From contig NZ_BCUX01000013.1 in assembly GCF_001591445.1 (NCBI RefSeq), positions 62,001 to 126,000 on the forward strand: 64,000 bases of DNA. Reading direction: 5' to 3'. The stretch is from Neobacillus drentensis NBRC 102427 (GTDB taxonomy: Bacteria; Bacillota; Bacilli; Bacillales; Cytobacillaceae). A model generated the notes under the pieces. It worked only from the letters and a program-made list of their open reading frames with translations, had not been told where the DNA came from and did no database searches. Below are positions 35,930 through 44,971 of this stretch, one piece after another (within the stretch, counting starts at the first letter, position 1; each line of letters begins with the position of its first letter). The translations under genes were made by a program, and so were the position numbers.

Positions 35930-37399
35930 ATGTCTGAAGAAATAAAAGAACCAGGCTGGAACTTCGACAACAGTTATGCTCGTTTGCCAGAAATATTTTT
36001 TACCAGCACCAACCCAACTCCTGTCCGCTTACCACAGTTGATCATTCTTAATAATCGACTGGCTGCTTCCCTGGGCTTGAATCAACAGGAGCTTGAAAAT
36101 GTAAATGGCCTAGCCGTGTTTGCGGGGAACCAGTTACCTGAAAGTGCTAAGCCGCTTGCCCAAGCATATGCAGGACATCAATTTGGGCATTTTACCAAGT
36201 TAGGGGATGGACGGGCTATTCTGCTTGGCGAACAGATTACCCCTAAAGGTGAACGGTTTGATATTCAACTCAAAGGTCCGGGGAGAACCCCCTACTCCCG
36301 CGGGGGAGATGGTCGAGCGTCTCTTGGCCCGATGCTGCGTGAGTACATCATCAGCGAAGCATTGCATGCACTTGGGATCCCAACCACCAGAAGTCTGGCA
36401 GTTGTGACAACCGGTGAGGAAGTCCTCCGCGAAACCGCTCTGCCTGGTGCAATTCTAACTCGTGTCGCTTCTAGTCATCTGCGAGTGGGTACCTTTCAAT
36501 ACGTTGCAAAATGGGGCACAGTTGAGGAACTCCGGGTTCTTGCTGACTATACATTAGAACGCCATTATCATGAGGTTGCCCTTGATGAGCGACGTTATCT
36601 TTCATTGCTTCAGGAAGTGATCAAACGGCAAGCTTCGCTCATTGCTAAATGGCAGCTGGCCGGCTTTATCCACGGGGTGATGAACACTGACAACATGACC
36701 ATTAGCGGAGAAACGATCGACTATGGTCCCTGTGCCTTTATGGATACCTATGACCCGGAAACTGTCTTTAGTTCTATAGATACGCAAGGACGCTATGCTT
36801 ATGGCAATCAACCCTATATTGCTGGTTGGAATCTGGCCCGATTTGCTGAAACCCTATTGCCGCTCATTCATGACAATCAGGAACAGGCGGTCCAAATGGC
36901 TCAGGATGAAATTTCAAATTTTATCGAGTTATATCAAAGGAATTGGCTAACTGGAATGAGAGCCAAGCTCGGACTATTTAACGAAGAGAAACAGGATGAA
37001 TCTCTAGTTGAGGACCTGCTTAAAATGATGCAGACGTATAAGGCCGACTATACTAATACCTTCCGAGCATTAACTTTTGAAAAGCCGGAGGATACGGTCT
37101 TAAAGGATGCCCCAGAGTTTATACAGTGGTATAAGCAATGGCAGGAGAGACTTGACAGACAGCAGGATTCGAAGGATTCTTCGAAAAAATTGATGCGAAA
37201 CAGCAATCCGGCAATCATCCCTCGGAACCACCGGGTAGAAGAGGTATTAGAAGCTGCAGTGGAACAAGGAGACTACAGTGTTCTAAAGCGGCTGCTTGAC
37301 ATATTATCAAGACCATATGCGCACTCCGAGGAACAATCTGAGTACTCGACACTGCCTGCCCAAACTGGTCAGCCTTACCGAACCTTTTGTGGGACATAA
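35930..37399 (+). CDS. selO: Protein adenylyltransferase SelO (YdiU/UPF0061)
   Basis: 489 residues. SelO pseudokinase-fold motifs are intact: [93 protein letters not shown] (catalytic loop and metal-binding Asp). SelO transfers AMP to Ser, Thr or Tyr residues of proteins, mainly linked to redox stress. Bacillus homologues lack the C-terminal selenocysteine of the eukaryotic enzymes; here the C-terminus is [15 protein letters not shown], with a Cys three residues from the end. ATG 35930 has AAAAGGGG just upstream; ATG 35903 precedes that site. Base composition is slightly GC-richer than its neighbours. Confidence 0.95.
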   Translation: MSEEIKEPGWNFDNSYARLPEIFFTSTNPTPVRLPQLIILNNRLAASLGLNQQELENVNGLAVFAGNQLPESAKPLAQAYAGHQFGHFTKLGDGRAILLGEQITPKGERFDIQLKGPGRTPYSRGGDGRASLGPMLREYIISEALHALGIPTTRSLAVVTTGEEVLRETALPGAILTRVASSHLRVGTFQYVAKWGTVEELRVLADYTLERHYHEVALDERRYLSLLQEVIKRQASLIAKWQLAGFIHGVMNTDNMTISGETIDYGPCAFMDTYDPETVFSSIDTQGRYAYGNQPYIAGWNLARFAETLLPLIHDNQEQAVQMAQDEISNFIELYQRNWLTGMRAKLGLFNEEKQDESLVEDLLKMMQTYKADYTNTFRALTFEKPEDTVLKDAPEFIQWYKQWQERLDRQQDSKDSSKKLMRNSNPAIIPRNHRVEEVLEAAVEQGDYSVLKRLLDILSRPYAHSEEQSEYSTLPAQTGQPYRTFCGT

Positions 37400-37470
37400 G
37401 TTCATCAAATTAAAATTTTTTTGGAATAGTAAAAAGTAGCGAAGCAAGGAATAAAGGGGAGGGGATGCTC

Positions 37471-37740
37471 GTGTTTATTTTAACTGAGAATGCCAAAACA
37501 GAACTGCAAAATAGGTTGAATTTAGCAGGCTCAAAACAATTAATTCGATTACAAATGCGAAAAAGTTGTTTTATGAAGGTAAAATTAACCTTCGAAGAAT
37601 CAATTCACCAAAATGATGCAGAAATTACTAAAGGGGAGTTGCATTTTATTATTGACAATGGTGAGTGCCATTATTTCAATAATAAAACATTAGATTTTAT
37701 CCCAGATACAACAGGTTTTAAGCAATTTGAGATTATATAA
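37471..37740 (+). CDS. HesB/IscA-like fold protein without the cysteine triad
   Basis: 89 residues resembling the Bacillus HesB-like proteins in layout: LTENAKTEL..., a central LTFEESIHQNDAEITKGELHFIIDNG strand set and a GFKQFEI end. The Cys-Gly-Cys metal site of IscA/SufA is absent; only two separated cysteines remain (KSCFM, GECHY). An iron-sulfur scaffold role is therefore doubtful. GTG 37471 has AGGGGAGGGG ending six bases upstream, whereas ATG 37465 sits directly on that site. It lies 71 bp after selO and is followed by a strong terminator. Confidence 0.7.
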   Translation: MFILTENAKTELQNRLNLAGSKQLIRLQMRKSCFMKVKLTFEESIHQNDAEITKGELHFIIDNGECHYFNNKTLDFIPDTTGFKQFEII

Positions 37741-37779
37741 AAAGAGTCTGATTTCCATTGGAAATCAGACTCTTTTTTT
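37739..37779. terminator. Bidirectional terminator
   Basis: AAAGAGTCTGATTTCC (37741-37756) pairs perfectly with GGAAATCAGACTCTTT (37760-37775), with A-run and T-run flanks. Confidence 0.93.
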
Positions 37780-37860
37780 GATGCAAAATAAATCATTAAA
37801 ATATTGACAGAATAATGAACGAGAGTTACTATTAAATTGTCCTTAAGAAATGCGAATGCC

Positions 37861-37877
37861 ATTCGGTAATGCCGAAT
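37861..37877. promoter_or_regulatory. Palindromic operator candidate for the IclR regulator
   Basis: ATTCGG-TAATG-CCGAAT: perfect 6-bp arms ending 16 bp before the IclR GTG start, overlapped on the left by GAATGCCATTCGG. It is well placed for autoregulation of the iclR/mhpF/mhpE locus. Confidence 0.55.
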
Positions 37878-37892
37878 AAAAGGAGGATGTTT

Positions 37893-38672
37893 GTGTCAGA
37901 ACGATTAATTCAGTCTGTTGAAAGAGCCGCTGATATCCTTGAATTATTTTTGGTTACTAAACCAGAACTTAGTATCAAAGAGATTAGTGAGAATTTAAAC
38001 TTATCAAAAAGTACTGTTCATGGAATTATCAAGACCTTGGAACATAGGGGCTATCTTCAACAAAATCCTGAAGATGCAAAGTATAGGCCGGGAATTAAAC
38101 TGTTTGAACTTGGTAATTTTGTCGGAAAACATCTCGATATTGGGAAAGTTGCAAGACCATTTATTAGAGAGTTAGTGGATGAACTTAATGAAACCGTTCA
38201 CTTAGTTTCCTTACAACGTGATGAAGTTATTTACATTGAAAAGGTAGAAGGGCATAGTACCCTTACTATTTATTCACATATTGGAAAAAGAGCACCTTTT
38301 CATAGTACAGGAGTTGGGAAGTCAATCCTTGCTTACTTAAATGAAAATGAGGCAAACAGAATCTTATCTTCCATCAAATTGGAATCGTTCACAAAGCACA
38401 CGATGACAAATATTGAGGATATTAAGGAACAGTTACATTCGATCCGCGAGCAAGGCTATGCCGTAGATGATGAGGAAATTGAGCTAGGGTTGAAATGTAT
38501 AGCCGCTCCCATTTTTAATCATCAAGGAAATGTAATCGCTTCAATCAGCTGTGCTGCGCCTAAAATGAGGCTTGATGAAAATAAGCTTCCTAAGGTTATT
38601 GCTGGAATTAAAAAGGCTGCAGCTGAGATATCTATTTGTTTAGGGTATAAAGGAAAGCACCTTATAGAATGA
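37893..38672 (+). CDS. IclR-family transcriptional regulator
   Basis: About 259 residues. N-terminal winged HTH: IQSVERAADILELFLVTKPELSIKEISENLNLSKSTVHGIIKTLEHRGYL (residues 5-54). The C-terminal GAF-like effector domain carries the family signature GFAVDDEE-like stretch (EQGYAVDDEEIELGLKCIAAPIF). GTG 37893 is six bases after AAAGGAGG. An ATG at 37887 touches that site and is rejected. It is the first gene before acylating acetaldehyde dehydrogenase, HOA aldolase and a GntP carrier. Many IclR proteins control aromatic or hydroxy-acid breakdown in this way. Confidence 0.93.
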   Translation: MSERLIQSVERAADILELFLVTKPELSIKEISENLNLSKSTVHGIIKTLEHRGYLQQNPEDAKYRPGIKLFELGNFVGKHLDIGKVARPFIRELVDELNETVHLVSLQRDEVIYIEKVEGHSTLTIYSHIGKRAPFHSTGVGKSILAYLNENEANRILSSIKLESFTKHTMTNIEDIKEQLHSIREQGYAVDDEEIELGLKCIAAPIFNHQGNVIASISCAAPKMRLDENKLPKVIAGIKKAAAEISICLGYKGKHLIE

Positions 38673-38718
38673 CTAGAGAGAATAAAAAAACACATTAATT
38701 TTTAGGAGGAGAATTATT

Positions 38719-39606
38719 TTGTCAAAAGTAAAAGTTGCCGTTCTTGGCTCAGGAAACATTGGAACAGATTTAATGGTTAAACTTGGACGTTCAGAATTAT
38801 TAGAGTTAACAGCTGTAATTGGGATTGACCCGCAATCAGATGGATTACGACGTGCCAGAGAATTAGGTTATGCAGGGGTTGATACTGGGATTGATGGTTT
38901 TCTTTCAGACCCAACATTAGAAGCTGACATCGTATTTGATGCAACTTCGGCCAAGGCTCATCTCTATAATGCAAAAGTATTAAAAGAAGCAGGAATTAAA
39001 GTAATTGATATGACTCCTGCCGCTGTTGGTCCATATGTATGTGCTGCCGTAAATATTGACGAACATTTAGATAAAGATAATATCAATTTAATTACCTGTG
39101 GCGGTCAAGCAACTATACCAATGGTCCATGCAGTTAACCGTGTCGCTCCAGTAGAATATGCAGAAATCGTTGCGACGATTGCCAGCTTGAGTGCAGGTCC
39201 CGGAACACGTGCAAATATCGATGAATTTACTGAAACCACTTCACTGGCTATTTCAAAGGTTGGCGGTGCGAAAAAAGGCAAAGCAATTATGATTTTAAAC
39301 CCAGCAGAACCGCCAATTATGATGCGTGATACTGTTTATACACTTGTTGAAGAAGGAAAAATGGACGAAGCAGCAATTAGAAAATCGATTGATGAAATGG
39401 CTGAAGTTGTTCAATCCTATGTACCCGGCTATCGACTACGGACCGAACCTATTTTCGAAGGAAATAAAGTAACCATCTTCCTTGAAGTAGAAGGTGCAGG
39501 AGATTACCTACCTAAATACGCAGGAAACCTAGATATCATGACATCTGCCGGTGTTAAAATTGCCGAAGCGTTTGCAAAAAAACTATTAACGAAAGCAACA
39601 GTTTAA
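38719..39606 (+). CDS. mhpF: Acetaldehyde dehydrogenase (acylating), MhpF/DmpF type
   Basis: 295 residues. NAD site [17 protein letters not shown] at the N-terminus; catalytic Cys127 in [30 protein letters not shown] and [20 protein letters not shown] as in DmpF. It oxidises acetaldehyde or propanal with CoA to the acyl-CoA, receiving the aldehyde by channelling from the aldolase. The start is TTG with AGGAGGAG upstream. It is followed 23 bp later by the aldolase, the usual partner. It completes meta-cleavage pathways, but here lies about 18 kb from the catechol genes. Confidence 0.94.
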   Translation: MSKVKVAVLGSGNIGTDLMVKLGRSELLELTAVIGIDPQSDGLRRARELGYAGVDTGIDGFLSDPTLEADIVFDATSAKAHLYNAKVLKEAGIKVIDMTPAAVGPYVCAAVNIDEHLDKDNINLITCGGQATIPMVHAVNRVAPVEYAEIVATIASLSAGPGTRANIDEFTETTSLAISKVGGAKKGKAIMILNPAEPPIMMRDTVYTLVEEGKMDEAAIRKSIDEMAEVVQSYVPGYRLRTEPIFEGNKVTIFLEVEGAGDYLPKYAGNLDIMTSAGVKIAEAFAKKLLTKATV

Positions 39607-39629
39607 GCTGTGGAAAGGGGTAAATAAAA

Positions 39630-40658
39630 ATGACAAATGAAAGAGATATTCTTATCACTGAGGTAGCCTTACGCGATGGAAGCCATGCCATCAATCATCA
39701 ATATACAGTGGAGCAAGTACTTAAAGTGACAAAGGCATTAAACGATGCAAATGTTCCATATATTGAGGTTTCACATGGAGACGGGTTAGCAGGTTCGTCC
39801 TTACAGTATGGACTTTCACGTACAAATGAAATGGAATTAATTGAAGCAGCTGTTTCTGTTGCCGATAAATCTAAAATTGCGGTTCTTTTATTACCAGGTA
39901 TCGGGACATTACATGAATTAAAAGAAGCAGCTAATTTAGGGGCAAAAATGGCTCGTATTGCGACACATGTAACAGAAGCAGACGTGGCGCCACAACATAT
40001 TGCCTATGCAAAAGAACTTGGGATGGAAACTGTAGGATTCTTAATGATGAACCATATGGCACCTGTCAGTAAGTTAGTTGAGCAGGCAAAACTAATGGAA
40101 AGCTATGGAGCGGACACAGTCTATGTGGTTGACTCCGCAGGATACTTACTTCCTGATCAAGTTCGCGAACGTATTCGAGCCCTAAAACAATCGATTGGTG
40201 TTAATGTTGGTTTCCATGGCCATAATAATCTATCACTTGCAATGGCAAACACACTTGTAGCCATTGAAGAAGGCGCTACTCGTATAGATGGCAGCGTTCG
40301 TTGCCTTGGTGCCGGTGCCGGTAATACACAAACAGAAGTACTTGTTGCAGTTTGTGAACGGATGGGAATTAAAACAGGGGTAGATTTATATAAAATGATG
40401 GATTTATCTGAGGATATTGTCGCACCACTTTTACAAGTACCACAAGAAATTACCAAAGATAGCCTAACACTTGGATATGCCGGTGTATACTCGAGCTTTG
40501 CGCTTCATGCAAAACGTGCGGCTACAAAATTTGGTGTAGATTCACGTGATATCTTAATTGAATTAGGCAAGCGGAAAGTAGTTGGCGGTCAAGAGGATAT
40601 GATCGTTGAAGTAGCAGCAGAAATTGCTAAAAATAAGTCAAAAATAGTTTTGGCCTAA
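39630..40658 (+). CDS. mhpE: 4-hydroxy-2-oxovalerate aldolase, MhpE/DmpG type
   Basis: 342 residues. HMGL-like barrel with VALRDGSHAINHQYT (Arg-Asp catalytic start) and VGFHGHNNLSLAMANTL (metal His pair), then SVRCLGAGAGNTQTEVLVA. The C-terminal communication domain contacts the dehydrogenase. It splits 4-hydroxy-2-oxo acids into pyruvate and acetaldehyde or propanal. AAAGGGG precedes the ATG. The expected upstream enzyme, 2-oxopent-4-enoate hydratase, is absent from this operon, so the aldol substrate may come from elsewhere or be made from a compound imported by the GntP permease. Confidence 0.95.
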   Translation: MTNERDILITEVALRDGSHAINHQYTVEQVLKVTKALNDANVPYIEVSHGDGLAGSSLQYGLSRTNEMELIEAAVSVADKSKIAVLLLPGIGTLHELKEAANLGAKMARIATHVTEADVAPQHIAYAKELGMETVGFLMMNHMAPVSKLVEQAKLMESYGADTVYVVDSAGYLLPDQVRERIRALKQSIGVNVGFHGHNNLSLAMANTLVAIEEGATRIDGSVRCLGAGAGNTQTEVLVAVCERMGIKTGVDLYKMMDLSEDIVAPLLQVPQEITKDSLTLGYAGVYSSFALHAKRAATKFGVDSRDILIELGKRKVVGGQEDMIVEVAAEIAKNKSKIVLA

Positions 40659-40702
40659 AATTTTATATCTGACTAAAAAGAGATTAATAGAATAGGGTTT
40701 TT

Positions 40703-40731
40703 GGAAGAGGGGACAAAACTGTTCCCCTTCC
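40703..40731 (+). terminator. Hairpin between aldolase and permease genes
   Basis: GGAAGAGGGGA pairs with TTCCCCTTCC around ACAAAACTG. Without a T-run it is more likely a processing or attenuation stem than a full stop. Confidence 0.45.
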
Positions 40732-40785
40732 ATCAACTATTTTATATCGCAATAATAATTTTTTATTATCTATTTTTACTGCACT

Positions 40786-40799
40786 TGTAAGCGTTATAC
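40786..40799. promoter_or_regulatory. cre-like site before the GntP permease
   Basis: TGTAAGCGTTATAC matches 12 of 14 positions of the cre consensus, about 80 bp before the permease start. It suggests CcpA control. Confidence 0.4.
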
Positions 40800-40876
40800 C
40801 CTTTTAAGAAGAGAGAGTGTGTGTCTTAATTTCATCTTAGCTGAAATTTACATTATAGGATTAGAGGAGAAATTTT

Positions 40877-42286
40877 ATGGAATTAGTTGTTATTTTATTA
40901 GCTCTCGGAATGTTAATGTTTATCGCATACCGAGGATTTTCAGTTATCATTTTTGCACCTTTATGTGCATTGTTTGCTGTGCTTTTAACAGAACCCGGAT
41001 GGCTTCTACCTGTTTACTCTAATGTATTTATGGGGAAAATGGTTGAATACATTCAGCTTTACTTTCCAATTTTCTTATTAGGAGCGATTTTTGGTAAAGT
41101 AGTAGAAATGTCAGGACTTGCTAAATCAATTGCTTCTACCATTGTTAACGTCGTGGGTCAAAAACGAGGAATGTTAGCCATCGTTTTACTTGCTGCCATT
41201 TTAACATATAGTGGAATTAGCTTAGTAGTGGTAGCATTTGCTGTTTATCCATTTGCTGCACACCTATTCAGACAATCAAATATTCCAAAACGATTGATTC
41301 CAGGTACGATTGCGCTTGGTTCCTTCACCTTTACGATGGATGCATTACCTGGTTCGCCACAAGTACAAAACGTAATTCCAACAACCTTCTTTAAAACAGA
41401 TCTTTATGCAGCACCTACGCTTGGGATTATCGGAGCGATTTTTATCTTCATAATTGGAATGTGGTATTTAAACTCTCGTCGTAAAAAGGCAGAAAAAGCA
41501 GGAGAAGGTTATGATTGTTTCGGTACAATCAAAGAAACAAATGAAGTTTCCATTAATTTGGACGAAAATGAGAGTATTGGACGTAAAATTTTCGCCTTTT
41601 TACCTGTTTTATTAGTAGCTGTTTTAAACAAAGTATTTACAACGATTATTCCAAAATGGTATCCAAACGGTTTCGATTTTGAATCCATTGGAATGAATTT
41701 TCCAAGCATTGAAACGTCTAAAGTTATTGGAATTTGGTCTGTTGAAATCGCCCTTTTAGTCGGTATTCTTGCTACCATTCTTTATAATCGTAAACCTGTT
41801 TTGATGAATTTCAAAGATGGAATGAGGATCGGGGTAGCAGGTGCACTCCTTGCTATTATGAACTCTGCAACAGAATATGGATTTGGAGCTGTAATTTCAA
41901 ATATGCCTGGTTTTGGTATGGCAAGAGATGGAATTGCAAAAGTATTCTCGCATCCTTTACTAAACGGAGCTGTTACAACCAACATTCTTTCTGCAATCTC
42001 TGGTTCAGCTTCCGCTGGTATTGCCATCACTCTTGGAATGATGTCAGAAAAATATATTGAACTAGCAAATCAATTCGGTATTCCACTTGAAGTAATGCAC
42101 CGTGTCATTTCCATGGCTTCAGGTGGTATGGATACACTACCACATAATGGGGCAGTCATTACCTTGCTGGCTATTACAGGTTTAACTCATAAGCAGTCTT
42201 ATCGTGACATTTTCGCCATTACCATAATTAAAACCATCGCAGCATTCTTTGTCATTGCCGTATATTTGGTAACTGGGATTGTTTAA
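40877..42286 (+). CDS. GntP-family organic/sugar acid permease
   Basis: 469 residues with 12-14 hydrophobic helices. GntP-like features: LYFPIFLLGAIFGKVVEMSGLAKSIA, TYSGISLVVVAFAVYPFA, GTIALGSFTFTMDALPGSPQVQNVIPT and SGSASAGIAIT. Family members import gluconate, lactate-like or hydroxy acids with protons. GAGGAGAAA precedes the ATG. The location after mhpF-mhpE suggests a cargo that yields a 4-hydroxy-2-oxo acid; the exact substrate is unknown. Confidence 0.9.
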   Translation: MELVVILLALGMLMFIAYRGFSVIIFAPLCALFAVLLTEPGWLLPVYSNVFMGKMVEYIQLYFPIFLLGAIFGKVVEMSGLAKSIASTIVNVVGQKRGMLAIVLLAAILTYSGISLVVVAFAVYPFAAHLFRQSNIPKRLIPGTIALGSFTFTMDALPGSPQVQNVIPTTFFKTDLYAAPTLGIIGAIFIFIIGMWYLNSRRKKAEKAGEGYDCFGTIKETNEVSINLDENESIGRKIFAFLPVLLVAVLNKVFTTIIPKWYPNGFDFESIGMNFPSIETSKVIGIWSVEIALLVGILATILYNRKPVLMNFKDGMRIGVAGALLAIMNSATEYGFGAVISNMPGFGMARDGIAKVFSHPLLNGAVTTNILSAISGSASAGIAITLGMMSEKYIELANQFGIPLEVMHRVISMASGGMDTLPHNGAVITLLAITGLTHKQSYRDIFAITIIKTIAAFFVIAVYLVTGIV

Positions 42287-42336
42287 TAATCCAATGGTTA
42301 GATAAAGTATAAATATCTCTAGTCATAGAGGCATTT

Positions 42337-42381
42337 GCAAGTACACAAAGTCCAAGTTGGACAAGTTTACTTGCTTTTTTT
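42337..42381 (+). terminator. Terminator after the GntP gene
   Basis: GCAAGTA (42337-42343) pairs with TACTTGC (42368-42374), with GTCCAA/TTGGAC as an inner stem, then seven Ts. Confidence 0.88.
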
Positions 42382-42519
42382 AATTGAACATAAAAAAATT
42401 CTCCAATTCTTTTAGCATTAAAATCAGTGATAATTGACATCAATGATTAGAAATATTACACTCAAATCTTGGAGAGGTTAAGATCGAAATATTATATGGA
42501 CTGAAGGAGATTGGATTAT

Positions 42520-42951
42520 TTGAAAAAAACTGAAGAAAAAAGTACGTTACCGGAAAATTATGAGGAATTAAAGAAACAAGCCAGTCGAACATCTAATTGG
42601 AGAGAGCGTTTAGATGCGGTTGAAGAGTTAGGAAATTGGAAGAACAAACATGTTGTCGATATACTTATACGAATCATGAATAATGATTCAGTCTATAAAG
42701 TTCAAGAAGCGGCATTCCGGAAGTTGAAAAGTTTAGGAGAAGATGTTCAATTACCACAAAGGAAAAAAGGCGAATTTAATAAAGATATAAATAAAATTTT
42801 GTTAAGAATTAAGAAAAGTCTTCCTGAAGGTCATACCTTTGAAGAGTTTAAAGAGAAAGTAAAGAAAATGAGACTTGATGTGTATGATACATATGAAGGA
42901 AATAAAGGGTCTGATTTTGATAATTGGCTTGAAAATATGTGGGTGAAATAA
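42520..42951 (+). CDS. Small HEAT-repeat domain protein
   Basis: About 143 residues, charged and helical. One clear HEAT-like pair is present (WRERLDAVEELGNWKNKHVVDILIRIMNNDSVYKVQEAAFRKLKSLGE, about 25-75), followed by a Lys-rich helix and an acidic tail (GSDFDNWLENMWVK). HEAT units mediate protein contacts. No enzyme motif is visible. The start is TTG 42520 behind GAAGGAG; a TTG at 42511 abuts that site. It is a single gene with its own terminator. Similar short proteins occur in Bacillus without a known role. Confidence 0.8.
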   Translation: MKKTEEKSTLPENYEELKKQASRTSNWRERLDAVEELGNWKNKHVVDILIRIMNNDSVYKVQEAAFRKLKSLGEDVQLPQRKKGEFNKDINKILLRIKKSLPEGHTFEEFKEKVKKMRLDVYDTYEGNKGSDFDNWLENMWVK

Positions 42952-42955
42952 TGCT

Positions 42956-42993
42956 AAAAAAACAACACTTGAAACAAAAAGTGTTGTTTTTTT
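42956..42993 (+). terminator. Terminator after the HEAT gene
   Basis: AACAACACTT (42961-42970) pairs with AAGTGTTGTT (42979-42988), followed by a long T-run. The A-run before it makes it usable by the convergent ohrR gene too. Confidence 0.92.
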
Positions 42994-43025
42994 GTTATTG
43001 ATTCATATAGTGCCATGTTGTAAGG

Positions 43026-43472
43026 TTAACGTTCCCGTTCTTTCAGCTTCCTATGCAATTGATTCAATCGCTCCATTAGCTGTTTGTATTCCTCAAGTCC
43101 AATATTACAGGATTGTATTTCGTTACTGACTGTTTTTGTAATTGCCTTCTTTTCATTCAGTGCTTTCTTTTGCAAAAAGATATAGACCCTGCGTTCATCA
43201 GTTTTTGAACGTTCTTTTCTAATCCATCCGTTTGCTTCCATCCTTGTTAGCATCGGAGTCAATGTTCCTGTACCTAAATGTAATTTTTTTCCAAGTTCTT
43301 TAACCGTTACACTATCTTTTTCCCATAGTGCTAATAAAACCAAGTATTGAGGATAGGTTAATCCATAAGGTTGAAGTGTACTGGAATATAACTTATTAAA
43401 TTCACTCGCTGTTTCATAAACCGCAAAGCATAGTTGATTTTTTAAAAGCATGAAGTCTTCCATGATGATCAC
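43026..43472 (-). CDS. ohrR: MarR/OhrR-family organic-peroxide sensor repressor
   Basis: 148 residues. The reactive Cys15 lies in the OhrR context LKNQLCFAVYETASEFNKLY, followed by LTYPQYLVLLALWE and the winged helix VKELGKKLHLGTGTLTPMLTRMEANGWI...DERRVYI. This single-Cys layout matches the Bacillus OhrR type, whose oxidation by organic hydroperoxides releases DNA. It lies 14 bp downstream of the peroxidase gene on the same strand, so it probably controls its own operon. Confidence 0.92.
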   Translation of the reverse strand: MIIMEDFMLLKNQLCFAVYETASEFNKLYSSTLQPYGLTYPQYLVLLALWEKDSVTVKELGKKLHLGTGTLTPMLTRMEANGWIRKERSKTDERRVYIFLQKKALNEKKAITKTVSNEIQSCNIGLEEYKQLMERLNQLHRKLKERER

Positions 43473-43486
43473 CTAACTTTAAATAA

Positions 43487-43966
43487 CTATGATAATAAAC
43501 TTTTTATATCCTTCTCAATTCTGCTTGGTTCCGTCGTTGGTGCATAGCGTTCAATCACCTGACCATTAGGGTCGACTAGAAATTTTGTGAAATTCCATTT
43601 AATATTTTTTGAAAGGGCTCCTGGTTTTTTGTTTTTTAAATGAGTAAAGAGGGGATCAGTATTCGTGCCATTTACATCAATTTTTGCAAATATCGGGAAG
43701 GTTACACCGTAATTTAATTGGCAAAACTGAGTTGTCTCATCAATATTTGCAAATTCTTGATTGGCGAATTGATCACATGGGAAGCCTAAAATTTCTAAGC
43801 CAAGCTCATGGTATTTTTCATATAATTCCTGAAGTCCTTTGAATTGAGGTGTCAATCCGCATTTACTAGCAGTATTGACAATTAATAATGGTTTGCCTTC
43901 GTAATCCATTAAAGATTTTTCCTCGCCATTAGTCATCTTTACACTAAAATCATATATTGTTGTCAT
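43487..43966 (-). CDS. Glutathione peroxidase-like thiol peroxidase (Cys-type)
   Basis: 159 residues. Peroxidatic Cys36 lies in LLIVNTASKCGLTPQ, with the partner Cys in EILGFPCDQFANQE and the conserved Trp/Asn in KWNFTKFLVD. It is a non-seleno GPx (BsaA-like) that reduces hydroperoxides with thioredoxin. The cotranscribed ohrR downstream supports a role in organic peroxide defence. AGGGAGATG-like sequence precedes the ATG on the minus strand. Confidence 0.93.
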   Translation of the reverse strand: MTTIYDFSVKMTNGEEKSLMDYEGKPLLIVNTASKCGLTPQFKGLQELYEKYHELGLEILGFPCDQFANQEFANIDETTQFCQLNYGVTFPIFAKIDVNGTNTDPLFTHLKNKKPGALSKNIKWNFTKFLVDPNGQVIERYAPTTEPSRIEKDIKSLLS

Positions 43967-44128
43967 TTTAGCATCTCCCTGGATTATTATTTATTTTTTA
44001 ATAAATTAAATCGCCTACGATTTAATCTTACACAATTTACCTGAAAGTGGCAAGTTGAATATAATAATGCCACGTGGATATCTGGAAATATAAAAGAGAA
44101 CGATAAAGGTGAAAAGGAGGTTTTGCAG

Positions 44129-44356
44129 ATGGACTTAAATTTATTTAATAATAAAAACGATGAAGAAAAGAAAATTCTAAAAGACGTTCTTGAAGATTCC
44201 ATCGCAACGGAAGAAAGTTTAATGCGGGACTATCTTATAACGGCAGAGCGAATTCATGATGATGATGAACTAAAAGAACGGCTCGAAAACTTTGCTGAAG
44301 GAAATGCGAAACGAACCAAACAACTGATTGATGAACTGAATGATATTAAAGAATAG
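44129..44356 (+). CDS. Small acidic helical protein, unknown
   Basis: 75 residues, predicted as a two-helix hairpin rich in Glu, Asp and Lys (EEKKILKDVLEDSIATEESLMRDYLITAERI, then DDELKERLENFAEGNAKRTKQLIDEL). The pattern recalls half of a ferritin-like bundle, but there are too few metal residues to claim it. AAAAGGAGGT (44112-44121) and ATG 44129 are well spaced, so it is very likely translated. It is divergent from the peroxidase gene across about 160 bp and could share its stress control. Confidence 0.7.
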   Translation: MDLNLFNNKNDEEKKILKDVLEDSIATEESLMRDYLITAERIHDDDELKERLENFAEGNAKRTKQLIDELNDIKE

Positions 44357-44367
44357 TAAAATAAAGT

Positions 44368-44410
44368 GCTCATCTGACGCTAGAATAGGATGAGCCTTAT
44401 TCATTTTTAT
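44368..44410 (+). terminator. Weak terminator after the small helical gene
   Basis: GCTCATC (44368-44374) pairs with GATGAGC (44389-44395), followed by CTTATTCATTTTTA. Confidence 0.5.
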
Positions 44411-44503
44411 TGTTGCTCTGATTACCTCTATTATCCAAACATAAACCTTTTCTTTATATACCAAAATAAGATGGTTCACTTATTCATTCCAAAGGAGTTG
44501 GTT

Positions 44504-44917
44504 GTGTTGAAATGGCACAAGACGATACTTTCAATGATTCAACAGCGTCAAGATAAAAAGGTTGCGTTAGCTGTTGACACTTCCACGAATGAAGCCCCAA
44601 GCATTTTAATCAATAACATAGTAAAACTGTTTGAACAGCTTAAACCAGATACCATTCTGGTGCAAGCCGACTTTAAAATTAGGAGTACTTCACCAGTCAA
44701 AAGTGATACAATTAAATACTATACACATGGTAAGTCTTCATATACTTTGGTACTTGAGTGGGCAGAGGAAGAAAATATCGATACGCTGTTTTATATTACC
44801 GATGTAACAGGCTTTATTGCTGAAGAAATTGACTCGGTTAGTTTTGAAATGATTTGGCTTGTACCTGGTGCTATCTTACCAAGGGTTCCTTTTGGTAAAG
44901 CAATTAAGGTTGCTTGA
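44504..44917 (+). CDS. Stand-alone VWA-like domain protein (DUF2201 C-terminal type)
   Basis: About 137 residues. MIDAS-like start VALAVDTSTNEAPSILINNIVKLFEQL, then a DTILVQADFKI strand, LEWAEEENIDTLFYITDVTGFI, and the family end MIWLVPGAILPRVPFGKAIKV. In DUF2201 proteins this VWA-like domain is attached to an N-terminal metallopeptidase-like domain, which is missing here. The MIDAS reads DTSTN rather than DxSxS, so metal binding may be altered. AAAGGAG precedes GTG 44504 (TTG 44507 is also possible). Role unknown; it may have lost its partner domain. Confidence 0.7.
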   Translation: MLKWHKTILSMIQQRQDKKVALAVDTSTNEAPSILINNIVKLFEQLKPDTILVQADFKIRSTSPVKSDTIKYYTHGKSSYTLVLEWAEEENIDTLFYITDVTGFIAEEIDSVSFEMIWLVPGAILPRVPFGKAIKVA

Positions 44918-44971
44918 AAAGAAATCCCTCACGTTAAGTGGGGGATGAATTCGTTCGAAATGGAGTTTACG

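Noticed and set aside
44924..44946. ATCCCTCAC/GTGGGGGAT hairpin as a terminator
   Set aside because: No T-run follows; it only helps to disfavour the ATG at 44945 as start of the methyltransferase.
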